Shown here: positions 24,056 to 32,370 of the stretch, in pieces
How positions within the stretch are numbered: the stretch's first letter is position 1
How the letters are laid out: every line of letters begins with the position of its first letter
DNA from: Pelomonas baiyunensis
GTDB taxonomy: Bacteria > Pseudomonadota > Gammaproteobacteria > Burkholderiales > Burkholderiaceae_C
Direction: 5' to 3'
Length of the DNA: 64,000 nucleotides
Assembly (NCBI RefSeq): GCF_043555935.1
Contig: NZ_JBIGIB010000003.1
Location: 310,001-374,000, forward strand
Notes under the pieces: model-generated
What the model was told of the DNA's origin: nothing
Database searches by the model: none
The model's input: only the letters and a program-made list of their open reading frames with translations
Translations under genes and position numbers: made by a program

Positions 24056-24091
24056 GGGGGCTGGCCGGCAGCGAGCCAGCCCCCATTTTTT
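24056..24091 (+). terminator. Rho-independent terminator after the SRAP-like gene
   Basis: A perfect 10-bp stem (GGGGGCTGGC / GCCAGCCCCC) with a 9-base loop is followed by ATTTTTT. It lies 50 bp after the stop codon and before udk. Confidence 0.88.
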
Positions 24092-24219
24092 GAGCTTTTT
24101 TGGGGGCAGGTGCGCACGCCTTGGCACCGCATGCGCCCTCGTGCGGTGGGGCGGTGCGCCCGCAGCCGCGCGCTGGCGGGAAAATACGCGGTTGTTCTCT
24201 CTGCCTGATGCACCGACCC

Positions 24220-24861
24220 ATGCCCAAATCCCCTCAGAAGCCCTTCGTCATCGGTGTTGCAGGGGGCAGCGGCAGCGGCAAGTCGACCGTGACGCGCCAG
24301 GTGCTGGCCGCCATCGGCTCCGACAACGTGGCCGTGGTGATGCAGGACGACTACTACCGCGACCAATCCCACATGCCGCCGGAAGACCGGCGCAAGCAGA
24401 ACTACGACCACCCGGACGCCTTCGACTGGCCACTGATGGCCCAACACCTGGCCGCGCTGCGCAAGGGTGAAGCCATCGAGATGCCGGTGTACGACTTCGC
24501 GGCCGACAACCGCTCCACGCAAACCATCACCGTCAAGCCCGCGCCGGTGATCGTGGTGGAAGGCCTGTTTGCCCTGTACGACACCAAGCTGCGCAACATG
24601 ATGTCGCTGAAGATCTACGTGGACACCGCGTCCGACGTGCGCTTCATCCGCCGCCTGCAGCGCGACATCTCGGAGCGCGGCCGCAGCACCGAGTCGGTGG
24701 TGAACCAGTACCTGGAAACGGTGCGCCCCATGCACAAGCAGTTCATCGAGCCCACCAAGCGCAACGCCGACGTGATCCTGCCGCACGGCGCCAACGGCCC
24801 GGCGGTGGACATCATCACCACCAAGGTGCTGAGCCTGCTGGGCGACAAAGCGCGCGGTTGA
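24220..24861 (+). CDS. udk: Uridine kinase
   Basis: The 213-residue enzyme phosphorylates uridine and cytidine to UMP and CMP in pyrimidine salvage. The P-loop GGSGSGKST lies near residue 14, and the substrate region 'MQDDYYRDQSHM' and 'YDHPDAFDWPLM' are as in bacterial Udk. 'PVIVVEGLFALYD' is the Walker B-like block, and 'DVRFIRRLQRDISERGR' is the lid. The start is ambiguous between ATG 24208 and 24220, neither with a good ribosome site; the shorter is nearer to family length. It is transcribed as a single gene. Confidence 0.93.
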   Translation: MPKSPQKPFVIGVAGGSGSGKSTVTRQVLAAIGSDNVAVVMQDDYYRDQSHMPPEDRRKQNYDHPDAFDWPLMAQHLAALRKGEAIEMPVYDFAADNRSTQTITVKPAPVIVVEGLFALYDTKLRNMMSLKIYVDTASDVRFIRRLQRDISERGRSTESVVNQYLETVRPMHKQFIEPTKRNADVILPHGANGPAVDIITTKVLSLLGDKARG

Positions 24862-24919
24862 TGGGCGGGAATGGGAGAGGTGAGACCTACTTCGAGGCTG
24901 CGAACCAAGGACTGAGGGG

Positions 24920-25465
24920 ATGAACCGACTCGCGCTGTGGCCCAGACTCGTTGTCGTCAGCTTCTTACTGGCAACTGCTACGCAAATACGGGCTGACGAG
25001 CCGGTTTCGATCATTCGAGAGGTGCTCTCCCTGTTCGAACACATGGTGGACCAGCGCACGGAAGCTTCCGCTGCTGGCATCGAACAGGCTTTGATTCAGA
25101 GCGAGCAAGCCAGTTGTACGGCCGAGGATGCGGAACATCGACGTAATTGCAGGATCACGTTGAGTAATCAGCGGGAGATTCTCATCCAGATCGACGTTGC
25201 CGCCGCGAATTCCCCGCGATCGTTCCTTTCGGCCACGGTGTATGTCGCCAGTGAAAAATTGAACATCAAGGAAGTGGCTGAATTGTTTTCCGATCGATGG
25301 AAGGATTTTGCGCCTGGGCGGTGCACGCGGTGTTCATTGGTATTGTCTGAAAAAGCCAAGCGGCATGTATTGGCGAAAATTGTCCTTGGCAGCCTTGATT
25401 CCCTTGTGCACTCCGTGACGTTCACATACCTTGAGGGGATTGCTCCTTCTTACCCAAAGTATTGA
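24920..25465 (+). CDS. Exported hypothetical protein
   Basis: A 181-residue protein of no family I recognise. AAGGA lies eight bases before ATG 24920. Residues 1-25 form a signal peptide (hydrophobic run LVVVSFLLATAT, cut near IRA-D). The mature part is mixed helical, with four cysteines: 'ASCTAEDAEHRRNC' and 'GRCTRCS', which could form two disulfides. The codon use is visibly less GC-biased than that of udk or the downstream hydrolase, suggesting later acquisition. It may follow udk in one transcript (58-base gap). Confidence 0.6.
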   Translation: MNRLALWPRLVVVSFLLATATQIRADEPVSIIREVLSLFEHMVDQRTEASAAGIEQALIQSEQASCTAEDAEHRRNCRITLSNQREILIQIDVAAANSPRSFLSATVYVASEKLNIKEVAELFSDRWKDFAPGRCTRCSLVLSEKAKRHVLAKIVLGSLDSLVHSVTFTYLEGIAPSYPKY

Positions 25466-25804
25466 GAGCGATCGAGCGTCTGTCTGCATGAAACTCGATG
25501 GCACCTGGTTTCCGGTTGAGGCGTGCAACGAATTCTGTCGGCACTGAGTTCCGGAGCAGCTCCCGGTCTTTTCGTCGCTCTCGGTCGACCGGCGCAGTTT
25601 TTTTTCCAAGGGCTTGGCGAGCAAATCCAGCAGCGGGGGAACTCGACAGCTGAACCAATATTGCGGTTCACGACGTCAATAAGGTTGGCCGGGCGGATTT
25701 GATCTGCCCGGCCGTGCCGCGCCGCAAAAGGCAATGCACCATCGCCAGTCTGCCGTCGTGTGTCATCGGCATGGGGGCTGCGCTGCCAAAGCCACAATCG
25801 CTCC
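25466..25804. other. No convincing gene in this 339-bp, less GC-rich gap
   Basis: Reading frames here are short and without recognisable domains. The only notable element is a T-run at about 25598-25605 preceded by the short dyad CGGTCGACCG, a weak candidate terminator for the exported hypothetical protein gene. Confidence 0.4.
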
Positions 25805-26446
25805 ATGCTTCAGTACCTCATCCTGCCGGTTACCCAGTTCCAGCAAAACTGTTCGCTTGTGTGGTGCACGGCCACGAACGAGGCGGTGTTGATCGACCCG
25901 GGTGGCGAGTTGCCGCGCTTGCTGGCGGCGGTGAAGCAGCGGGGCCTGACGCTGAAGGCGATCTGGCTCACGCATGCCCACATCGACCATGCCGGCGGCA
26001 CCGGCCAGTTGGCGCGCGAGCAGGGCCTGCCCATCGTGGGGCCGCACCCGGGTGACCAGTTCTGGATCGACGGGCTGCCGCAGCAGGCGCAGATGTTCGG
26101 GTTCCCGCCGGCCGAGGGCTTCAAGCCGGACCGCTGGCTCTCCGATGGCGACACCGTGCAGGTGGGCCACGAGACACTGACCGTGCGGCACTGCCCGGGC
26201 CACACGCCGGGGCATGTGGTGTTCCATTCGGCGTCGGCCCAGCGCGTGTTCGTGGGCGATGTGCTGTTCGTGGGCAGCATCGGCCGCACCGACTTCCCCG
26301 GCGGCAACCACCAGCACCTGCTGGACGCGATTCGCACCCGGCTGTGGCCGATGGGGGACGACACGGTGTTCATTCCCGGGCATGGGCCGGAAGGCACTCT
26401 CGGGCGCGAGCGAAAGAGCAATCCCTATGTTGCAGATGCCGCCTGA
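25805..26446 (+). CDS. Metallo-beta-lactamase-fold hydrolase (GloB/YcbL-like)
   Basis: A 213-residue cytoplasmic zinc hydrolase. The metal motif THAHIDHAGG is near residue 56. Further ligands lie in 'HCPGHTPGHVVFH', 'FVGDVLFVGSIGRTDFPGG' and the final 'FIPGHGPEGTLGRERKSNPY'. This arrangement without a C-terminal glyoxalase-II substrate domain is that of the YcbL type, often annotated as a hydroxyacylglutathione hydrolase homologue. The real substrate is uncertain. ATG 25805 begins MLQYLILPVTQFQQN, the usual family start. Confidence 0.9.
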   Translation: MLQYLILPVTQFQQNCSLVWCTATNEAVLIDPGGELPRLLAAVKQRGLTLKAIWLTHAHIDHAGGTGQLAREQGLPIVGPHPGDQFWIDGLPQQAQMFGFPPAEGFKPDRWLSDGDTVQVGHETLTVRHCPGHTPGHVVFHSASAQRVFVGDVLFVGSIGRTDFPGGNHQHLLDAIRTRLWPMGDDTVFIPGHGPEGTLGRERKSNPYVADAA

Positions 26447-26564
26447 CTGAGGGGTTCGGCGTAATTCGTTCACAACAGCCCCCCACAACATTCACGACCA
26501 CGGCCGACGCTGCTCTCCTACGCTTTAAGGATGGCTCGCAAGGTGCGGGCAGAGGAGTGCAACG

Positions 26565-27242
26565 ATGTGGATCCCCGAGGCTGTGCAGGCGGGCCAAACG
26601 CCCGGTTCCCGTCCCCGCGAGCGCCGCGCGGCGGCATCGCTGTCCAACCAATGGCTGGGTTTGGTGCTGGAAGAGTTGGACCACGGCGTGGTGCTGCTCA
26701 ACGGCGCAGGCCGCGTGTTGCACACCAACCTGGCGGCGCGTGCGTCGCTGGACGACAACCACCCACTGGAGCTCGTGGGCCAGCACCTGCGCGCCCGGCT
26801 GCTGACCGACGCCGTGCCGCTGGCCGAAGCGCTGGAAGGTGCGGAAGCGAGCGGCCGCCGCTGCCTGCTGCGCCTGGGCGATGAACGCGCCGAGTGCGGT
26901 CGCGCCAACGTGGTGGTGGTGCCGCTGAACCGTGACGTCAGCCAGGCGGCGGTGCTGCTGATTCTTGAACGCCGCCAGCTGTGCGGTGACTTGGCCGCCC
27001 AGTGGTTCGCCCTGCGCTACCAGCTCACCCCGGCCGAGACGGAGGTGCTGAAAGCGCTGTCCAACGGCGTCAAGCCCAACGAGGTGGCGCAGCGCCAGGG
27101 CGTGGCCATCTCGACCGTGCGCAGCCAGATCCAGAGCATCCGTGCCAAGAGCGGGGCCGACAGCATTGGCGAGCTGATGCGCCAACTGGCGCTGCTGCCG
27201 CCGCTGGTGTCGTCGCTGCGGCCGGCCAAGGTGGTCAATTAA
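26565..27242 (+). CDS. LuxR-type transcription regulator with PAS-like sensor domain
   Basis: A 225-residue regulator. Residues 30-140 resemble a PAS fold ('LDHGVVLLNGAGRVLHTN' start), and residues 150-205 form a LuxR helix-turn-helix: 'LTPAETEVLKALSNGVKPNEVA', then 'ISTVRSQIQSIRAKSG'. There is no receiver domain, so it is not a classic response regulator. AGAGGAG lies upstream of ATG 26565. A Crp/Fnr-type gene starts 42 bases after its stop; the two may be one transcription unit. Target genes and ligand are unknown. Confidence 0.85.
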   Translation: MWIPEAVQAGQTPGSRPRERRAAASLSNQWLGLVLEELDHGVVLLNGAGRVLHTNLAARASLDDNHPLELVGQHLRARLLTDAVPLAEALEGAEASGRRCLLRLGDERAECGRANVVVVPLNRDVSQAAVLLILERRQLCGDLAAQWFALRYQLTPAETEVLKALSNGVKPNEVAQRQGVAISTVRSQIQSIRAKSGADSIGELMRQLALLPPLVSSLRPAKVVN

Positions 27243-27284
27243 CATCCGGCCGCGCCGCGGGCCACATGCCCCGGCGCTGCTTGG

Positions 27285-27917
27285 ATGGCCGACGACGCAC
27301 TCGACAACGAATTTCATGCCCTGCCGCCCGCATTGCGCCTGCTGGCGGCGCGCGGCATGCCACGCAGTTACCGCAAAGGGGTGGTGCTGATCGAGGAAGG
27401 CTCGGTCGGCGACAACCTCTACCTCATCCTGGCGGGTTCCCTGCGGGCGTACAGCAGCGATGTGCGCGGCCGCGAGATCACCTACGGCGTCTACGGCCCC
27501 GGTGAGTACGTGGGCGAGATGAGCCTGGACGGCGGGCCGCGTTCGGCCAGCGTCATCACCGAGGAAGCCAGCCGGCTGGTGATGGTGACCCGGGCCAGCC
27601 TGCTCACCCACATCAGCGAGCACCCCGAGTTCGCCTTTGAGCTGCTGACCAAGGTGATCCGCCGCGCGCGGGCCGCCACCTTGTCGACCAAGCAGCTGGC
27701 ACTGAACGACGTGTACGGCCGCCTGAAGAACCTGGTGGATGAATCCACGGTGGACGGCCGGCAGCTGGAGCTGACCCACCAGGGCATGGCCCAGCGCCTG
27801 GGCTGCTCGCGCGAGATGGTCAGCAAGCTGATCAAGGACCTGGAGCTGGGCGGTTACCTGCAGCGCATCGCGGCCGGCAAGTACCAGCGCCTCAAGACCC
27901 TGCCGGCGCGCTGGTAA
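27285..27917 (+). CDS. Crp/Fnr-family transcription regulator
   Basis: A 210-residue regulator with an N-terminal cyclic-nucleotide-binding-like barrel ('GVVLIEEGSVGDNLYLILAG', 'GEYVGEMSLDGGPRSASVI') and a C-terminal winged helix ('LTHQGMAQRLGCSREMVSKLIKDLELGGYL', quoted in pieces). No N-terminal cysteine cluster is present, so it is not an iron-sulfur Fnr. The 'GEMSLDGGPRSASV' phosphate-binding cassette resembles cAMP/cGMP binders. It follows the LuxR-type gene by 42 bases. Confidence 0.88.
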   Translation: MADDALDNEFHALPPALRLLAARGMPRSYRKGVVLIEEGSVGDNLYLILAGSLRAYSSDVRGREITYGVYGPGEYVGEMSLDGGPRSASVITEEASRLVMVTRASLLTHISEHPEFAFELLTKVIRRARAATLSTKQLALNDVYGRLKNLVDESTVDGRQLELTHQGMAQRLGCSREMVSKLIKDLELGGYLQRIAAGKYQRLKTLPARW

Positions 27918-27921
27918 GCGC

Positions 27922-28896
27922 TCAGCCGTTGCCGTTGTTGCTGTTGCCCTTGCGCAGCGGCGGGGCGATAGGGAAGCGCGTGTCCGGCCGCGGTGCACGG
28001 TCGTACAGGCCCTGCACCTTGCCCAGGTTGGCCTCGATGTCGCGGATGCGCGTGCTGTTGGACGGGTGGGTGGACAGCCACTGCGGCGGCGCGCCCTTGT
28101 TGCTGGCCATCATCTTTTCCCACAGCCGCACGGCGGCGGCCGGGTCGTAGCCGGCACGGGCCGAGAGCTCGATGCCCACCAGGTCGGCCTCGCTCTCGTC
28201 ACCGCGGCTGAAGCGCAGCGACAGCAGCTGGCCGCCCAGGTTGACTACGCCGCGGCTCAGGTTGCCCAGACCCAGCAGGGCCGAGAAGATTTCAATGCCG
28301 CCGTTGGTGAGGGTCGTCTTGCCCACGCGTTCACGGGCGTGTTCGCGCAGCGCATGGGCCACCTCATGGCCCATGATGGCCGCCACCTCGTCGTCCTCGA
28401 GCTTCAGCTTTTCCAGGATGCCGTAATAGAAGGCGATCTTGCCGCCGGGCATGCAGAAGGCGTTCAGCTGGTCGCTGCCGAGCAGGTTCACTTCCCATTT
28501 CCACTGGCGGGCGCGCTCGTTCCACTCGTAGCTGAACGGAATGATGCGTTTGGCGATGTAGCGCAGCCGTTGCACCTGCGGGTGGTCCATGGGCGCCAGG
28601 CCCCGCTGCTGGGCGGCCTGGCTCATCATTTGCGCGTACTGCTGGCCGCCGGCTTGTTCCAGCTGTTCGGCGGGCACCACCTGCGTGGCCCAGCTCTTGG
28701 GGCCCACGTCCACGCCTTCCCGCGCCCAGGCCGGCGTCAGCGCTGCGGCGCCCAGCAAGCCGGTGAACAGGCGCCGGCTGCGCTGCTGGGGCGGCGCGCA
28801 GCGGCCGGCGGCGCAGTCGGCACAGTGGCCGAACCCGCGCGGGGGCGTGTGGCTGAAGTGCAGGTCGTCGTGAACCTGGAAATCTCGGGCGTGCAT
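27922..28896 (-). CDS. M48-family metallopeptidase with Cys-containing, Tat-like N-terminus
   Basis: A 324-residue exported zinc peptidase. HEVAH at 177-181 binds zinc, with the third ligand in 'SRGDESEADLVG'. The C-terminal 'WLSTHPSNSTRIRDIE' is typical of the BepA/LoiP-like M48 group that processes outer-membrane proteins. The start ATG 28896 gives a 40-residue leader with 'CADCAAGRC' followed by SRRLFTG and a hydrophobic stretch ending TPAWA, resembling a twin-arginine signal. An upstream in-frame start is rejected. The protein ends in an Asn/Gly-rich tail. It is convergent with the Crp/Fnr gene, four bases away. Confidence 0.88.
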   Translation of the reverse strand: MHARDFQVHDDLHFSHTPPRGFGHCADCAAGRCAPPQQRSRRLFTGLLGAAALTPAWAREGVDVGPKSWATQVVPAEQLEQAGGQQYAQMMSQAAQQRGLAPMDHPQVQRLRYIAKRIIPFSYEWNERARQWKWEVNLLGSDQLNAFCMPGGKIAFYYGILEKLKLEDDEVAAIMGHEVAHALREHARERVGKTTLTNGGIEIFSALLGLGNLSRGVVNLGGQLLSLRFSRGDESEADLVGIELSARAGYDPAAAVRLWEKMMASNKGAPPQWLSTHPSNSTRIRDIEANLGKVQGLYDRAPRPDTRFPIAPPLRKGNSNNGNG

Positions 28897-29017
28897 GCCG
28901 GCATTTTGCGGTGAGGCGGGCGGCCGCGTCGTAGGACGAGGGCGGTGACAATCACCGGCATGAACCCGCTCACCCGCGCCTCCGGCCGGTTGCCTCGGCA
29001 ACACCGGGCCTCCTGAC

Positions 29018-29494
29018 ATGGATTCCCAGCACTTCCGCGCGGCGCTCGGCATGTTTGCCACGGGCGTCACCATCGTCACCGCCCGTGGGGCGGACGGCAG
29101 CCTGGTCGGGCTCACGGCCAACTCGTTCAACTCCGTGTCGCTGGACCCGCCATTGGTGCTGTGGAGCCTGGCGCGCCGGGCGGGGTCCATGCCGGTGTTC
29201 AGCCAAGGGTCGCACTACGCGATCAACATCCTCGCGGCCGACCAGATGGCCCTGGCCCAGCGCTTCGCCACTCGCGACATCGACCGCTTTGCCGGCGTGC
29301 CCTGGCGCGAAGGCGCGGGCGGCGCGCCGGTGCTGGACGGCGTGGTGGCCGTGTTCGAGTGCGCCAACCGCAGCCAGTACGAGGAGGGCGACCACGTCAT
29401 CTTCGTGGGCGAGGTGGAGCGCTGCGAGGCGCGCCCGGGCGCCCAGCCGCTGATCTTCCACGGCGGCCGTTACTTCACCGAACTGCCGCTGTGA
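29018..29494 (+). CDS. Flavin reductase-like FMN-binding protein
   Basis: A 158-residue split-barrel flavin reductase of the HpaC/RutF family. It starts 'FRAALGMFATGVTIVTA' and continues with 'GLTANSFNSVSLDPPLVLWSL', 'INILAADQ' and the final 'HGGRYFTEL', all family hallmarks. Such enzymes supply reduced flavin to two-component monooxygenases. No monooxygenase is adjacent, but the flavin-dependent halogenase at 18201 would need such a partner. A hairpin with a T-run at 29531-29551 follows the stop. Confidence 0.9.
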   Translation: MDSQHFRAALGMFATGVTIVTARGADGSLVGLTANSFNSVSLDPPLVLWSLARRAGSMPVFSQGSHYAINILAADQMALAQRFATRDIDRFAGVPWREGAGGAPVLDGVVAVFECANRSQYEEGDHVIFVGEVERCEARPGAQPLIFHGGRYFTELPL

Positions 29495-29530
29495 TGTCGA
29501 AGGCGGGCCGCGTGGCTCGTCGTGCACGCA

Positions 29531-29551
29531 GGGGCCGGGGCCCCGGTTTTT
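29531..29551 (+). terminator. Probable terminator after the flavin reductase gene
   Basis: GGGGCCGGGGCCCCGG followed by TTTTT forms a short GC-rich dyad. It ends 14 bases before the next start codon, so it separates the two genes or acts as leader control. Confidence 0.45.
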
Positions 29552-29565
29552 GAAAAAGGCTTGGC

Positions 29566-30015
29566 ATGTCGTCCACCCACACCGTCACCTTCCACCGCGT
29601 GTTGCGCTGCCCGCCCGAGCGGCTGTGGCGCGCCTTCACCATGCCCGAGGCGTTCGCCAAGTGGTTGCCGCCGCACGGGTTTTTTGCCACGGTGCACGCC
29701 ATGGACGTGCAAGTGGGCGGCGCCTGGCGCATGGCGTTCACCAACCTCACCACCGGCGGCAGCCACAGCTTTGGTGGCCGTTACCTGACGGTGGAGCCCG
29801 GCCGCCTGCTGAGCTACACCGCCACGTTTGATGACCCCCAGCTGCCGGGCGAGATGACCACCACCGTGCGCATGGAGCCGGTGTTTTGCGGCACCGAGCT
29901 GCATATTGAGCAGCGCGGTATTCCGGCCGTCATTCCGCCCCAGGCCTGCGTGATGGGCTGGCAGGAATCGCTGCAGCTGCTGGCGCAGCTGGCCGAGCCC
30001 GAGATCGCGCAGTAA
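29566..30015 (+). CDS. SRPBCC/AHSA1-family protein
   Basis: A 149-residue START-like fold protein of the AHSA1 (activator of Hsp90 ATPase homologue 1-like) family. The opening 'FHRVLRCPPERLWRAFTMPEAFAKWLPP' and the end 'VMGWQESLQLLAQL' are typical (the first quoted in part is a helix-grip signature). AAGG precedes ATG 29566. Many bacterial members bind hydrophobic ligands, but no specific role is known for this one. Confidence 0.88.
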   Translation: MSSTHTVTFHRVLRCPPERLWRAFTMPEAFAKWLPPHGFFATVHAMDVQVGGAWRMAFTNLTTGGSHSFGGRYLTVEPGRLLSYTATFDDPQLPGEMTTTVRMEPVFCGTELHIEQRGIPAVIPPQACVMGWQESLQLLAQLAEPEIAQ

Positions 30016-30022
30016 GCGCGCT

Positions 30023-31483
30023 TCAGCCCAACCGGCCCGTCGGCAGCCCGACGGGCTCGTGCGCCAGCCGGCGCCAGCGCCACACGCCGAGCGCGGCTGA
30101 AGCCACCAGCACCGGCAGTGCCACCACCACGGGTGACCAGCCCAGCCACTGGCCGGCGAACTCCGCCACCGCGGCGGTGGGGAAGCACACCAGCATGGGC
30201 AGCGCCCCGGTCAGCGCGCTGGGGCTGCGCATGCGGGCGGTCGGGCGCGTAGCCGCCAGCACCGCCCAAGGCACGGCAGCCAGCACGGCCCAGGCAGCCA
30301 GTTGCTGGCCGGACGCCGCGGCCAGGGGCAGCAGCAGCGCCGCCAGCCCCAGGCACACCACGGCCGCTTGCCGCAGGCCCAGCCATGCCACGGCGCGGTT
30401 CAGGTCGGCCCCCTGGGGCGTGCCGGGCAGCAGGCGCAGCAGGGCTTGCTCGCGCCGGCTCTGCCACAGCGCCTGGTGGCGGGCCAGCACCGGTTGCAAC
30501 AGGGCCGACAGCAGGCCGATGACGATGCCGTAATTGCCGTGCTTGAGCAGGTCGTCCCAGGTGGCCGCCGTCAGCAGCAGCACCAGGCCCAGCGCCACAC
30601 CCAGAATCACGCAGGCCGCACCCAGGCCCATCAATTGGTAGGTCCAGTGCTGGTTGCCGTGCAGCACCAGTTCCAGCCGCTCGAGCACGCTGGCGCGGCG
30701 GCGGTTGTCGGCGCGCGTCACGACCCGTTCCCGCCAGGCCCACAGCACGGCGTCGAACGGGCGGGTGATGCGCCCCAGGCCGCCCAGCGCTTCGGCCGGC
30801 GTCACGGCCTTGCCTTGCAGCTGCAGGCGCTGGGCGTCGCGCATGAGGCGCTGGCGCGCATAGGCTTTGCGGTGCCGCGCGTCGCCGGTGCCGAACGCGG
30901 CCACGATCAGGCCCGCCATCGCCAACAGGGCCAGCGCCAGCATGGCGGTGGGGTGGGCGTGCCACAGGTCCAGCAGCGCCAGCCACGGGGGCTCCAGCAG
31001 CCCGCGCAGCGTGCTCACGGCCGGGCCGATGAAGGCCCCCACCACCCACATCCACCAAGCGCGCAGCGACCAGAACGTGAACACCGCCACGGCGGCGTTG
31101 CCGAACAACAGCGCTTGCCACGAGGCCGTCAGGCGCTCGGGGGGCAGCATGGCCGAGATCAGCAGCGTGCCCAGCAGCGAGGCCACGGCCCAGCCGGTGA
31201 GTGCGGCTGCCCGCAGCGCAGGCAGGTGCCCCGGCAGGTGCCGCGCGGCGTTGGGGTGGTTCTGCTCTTGCAGGTTGAAGCCCAGCACCATCCAGAAGCC
31301 GTGCACCGCCACCAGCAGGGCGCCCATGGGCAGAACCCAGCGCGCGGGCCCTTCCATCAGCACGAAGCCGATGGCCGCCAACAGCAGCAGCAGCGCGGCA
31401 ATCACCCGCCGGCCCCAGGGGTGCTGGCGGTCGCGCTGGCGCCAGGCGGCCAGCAGGGTGTGGTTGAGTTGCGCGGCGGTCAT
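30023..31483 (-). CDS. ABC transporter membrane protein of a GntR/YtrA-linked exporter
   Basis: A 486-residue integral membrane protein with about 10-12 hydrophobic segments, in pieces such as 'VIAALLLLLAAIGFVLM', 'LGAACVILGVALGLVLLL' and 'AAVPWAVLA'. No soluble domain is evident. Its ATG (31483) shares one base with the ATPase stop codon (TGATG). It is the last gene of the GntR-ATPase-permease operon. Systems of this layout (YtrA-YtrB-YtrC type) are induced by cell-wall or other stress in Firmicutes; the substrate here is unknown. Confidence 0.82.
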   Translation of the reverse strand: MTAAQLNHTLLAAWRQRDRQHPWGRRVIAALLLLLAAIGFVLMEGPARWVLPMGALLVAVHGFWMVLGFNLQEQNHPNAARHLPGHLPALRAAALTGWAVASLLGTLLISAMLPPERLTASWQALLFGNAAVAVFTFWSLRAWWMWVVGAFIGPAVSTLRGLLEPPWLALLDLWHAHPTAMLALALLAMAGLIVAAFGTGDARHRKAYARQRLMRDAQRLQLQGKAVTPAEALGGLGRITRPFDAVLWAWRERVVTRADNRRRASVLERLELVLHGNQHWTYQLMGLGAACVILGVALGLVLLLTAATWDDLLKHGNYGIVIGLLSALLQPVLARHQALWQSRREQALLRLLPGTPQGADLNRAVAWLGLRQAAVVCLGLAALLLPLAAASGQQLAAWAVLAAVPWAVLAATRPTARMRSPSALTGALPMLVCFPTAAVAEFAGQWLGWSPVVVALPVLVASAALGVWRWRRLAHEPVGLPTGRLG

Positions 31484-32370
31484 CAGGTGAGCTCCGTGAA
31501 CAGGTCGTCCAGGTTCAGCCGGTCCGCCGCCAGGCCCGTGGGCAGCGTGACGCCCGCTGGCAGCCGGGCCAGCAGCCGCTCGCGGCCGGCCTCCAGCGGC
31601 GTGCGCTTGAGCGGCTGCAGGCCCAGCCGGGCCATCAGGCCAGCCAGCTCGGTGACGCTGCCGGTGAAGGCGCGCACGTCGTCCAGCAGTTCGTCCAGCG
31701 GCGCCTGCAGCGCGATGCGGCCCTGGCTCAGGAAGGCCACGTTGAAGGCCACGCGCTCCAGGTCCGACAGGATGTGGGTGGAGAACACCACGGTGGCGCC
31801 GCGGTCCATCACGTCGCCCACCAGCTCGCGCAGGAAGTCGCGCCGGCCGGTGGGGTCGAGGCTGGCCACGGGCTCGTCCAGCACCAGCAGGTCGGGCTCG
31901 TGGGCCAGCGCGCGGATGATGGAGAGGCGCTGCTTCTGCCCGCCCGAGAGCTTGCGGATGATCTGGTCGCGCGGGATGGCCCAGCGCGACATCAGCCCCT
32001 CCACCTTGGCCGTGTTCCAGCGCGGGTAGAAGCTCTGGAAATACGCCAGCAGCTGCGGCGGCGTGAAGGCCTCGAACAGGTCGCTTTCCTGCGGCACGTA
32101 GCCGATGCGGGCGCGGGTGGCGTCGTCCAGGTGCTGGGCGTCCTGGCCGAACAGCGTCACCGTGCCGGCCTCGGGCTCGCGCAGCCCCAGCAGCGTTTCC
32201 AGCAGCGTGGTTTTGCCGGCGCCGTTGCGGCCCAGCAGGCCCACCACCTGACCCGGCAGCAGCTGCCAGTCCAGCGCGTTCAGCACGGTGGGGCCCTTGG
32301 GGTAGCGCAGCGTGACCTGGCTCAGTGCGGCGCTGGGGGTGTCGGTGGGGGGGAAGTGGGCGGGCGTCAT
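31483..32370 (-). CDS. ABC transporter ATP-binding protein
   Basis: A 295-residue ATPase. Walker A GRNGAGKTT lies near residue 48; the Q-loop is 'YVPQESDLFE', the signature is LSGGQKQRLSI, Walker B is 'PDLLVLDEPVASLDP', and the switch histidine is in 'VVFSTHILSD'. The ~70-residue C-terminal extension is typical of drug/bacitracin-type ATPases. Its start overlaps the GntR stop (ATGA), and its stop overlaps the permease start. Confidence 0.93.
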   Translation of the reverse strand: MTPAHFPPTDTPSAALSQVTLRYPKGPTVLNALDWQLLPGQVVGLLGRNGAGKTTLLETLLGLREPEAGTVTLFGQDAQHLDDATRARIGYVPQESDLFEAFTPPQLLAYFQSFYPRWNTAKVEGLMSRWAIPRDQIIRKLSGGQKQRLSIIRALAHEPDLLVLDEPVASLDPTGRRDFLRELVGDVMDRGATVVFSTHILSDLERVAFNVAFLSQGRIALQAPLDELLDDVRAFTGSVTELAGLMARLGLQPLKRTPLEAGRERLLARLPAGVTLPTGLAADRLNLDDLFTELT

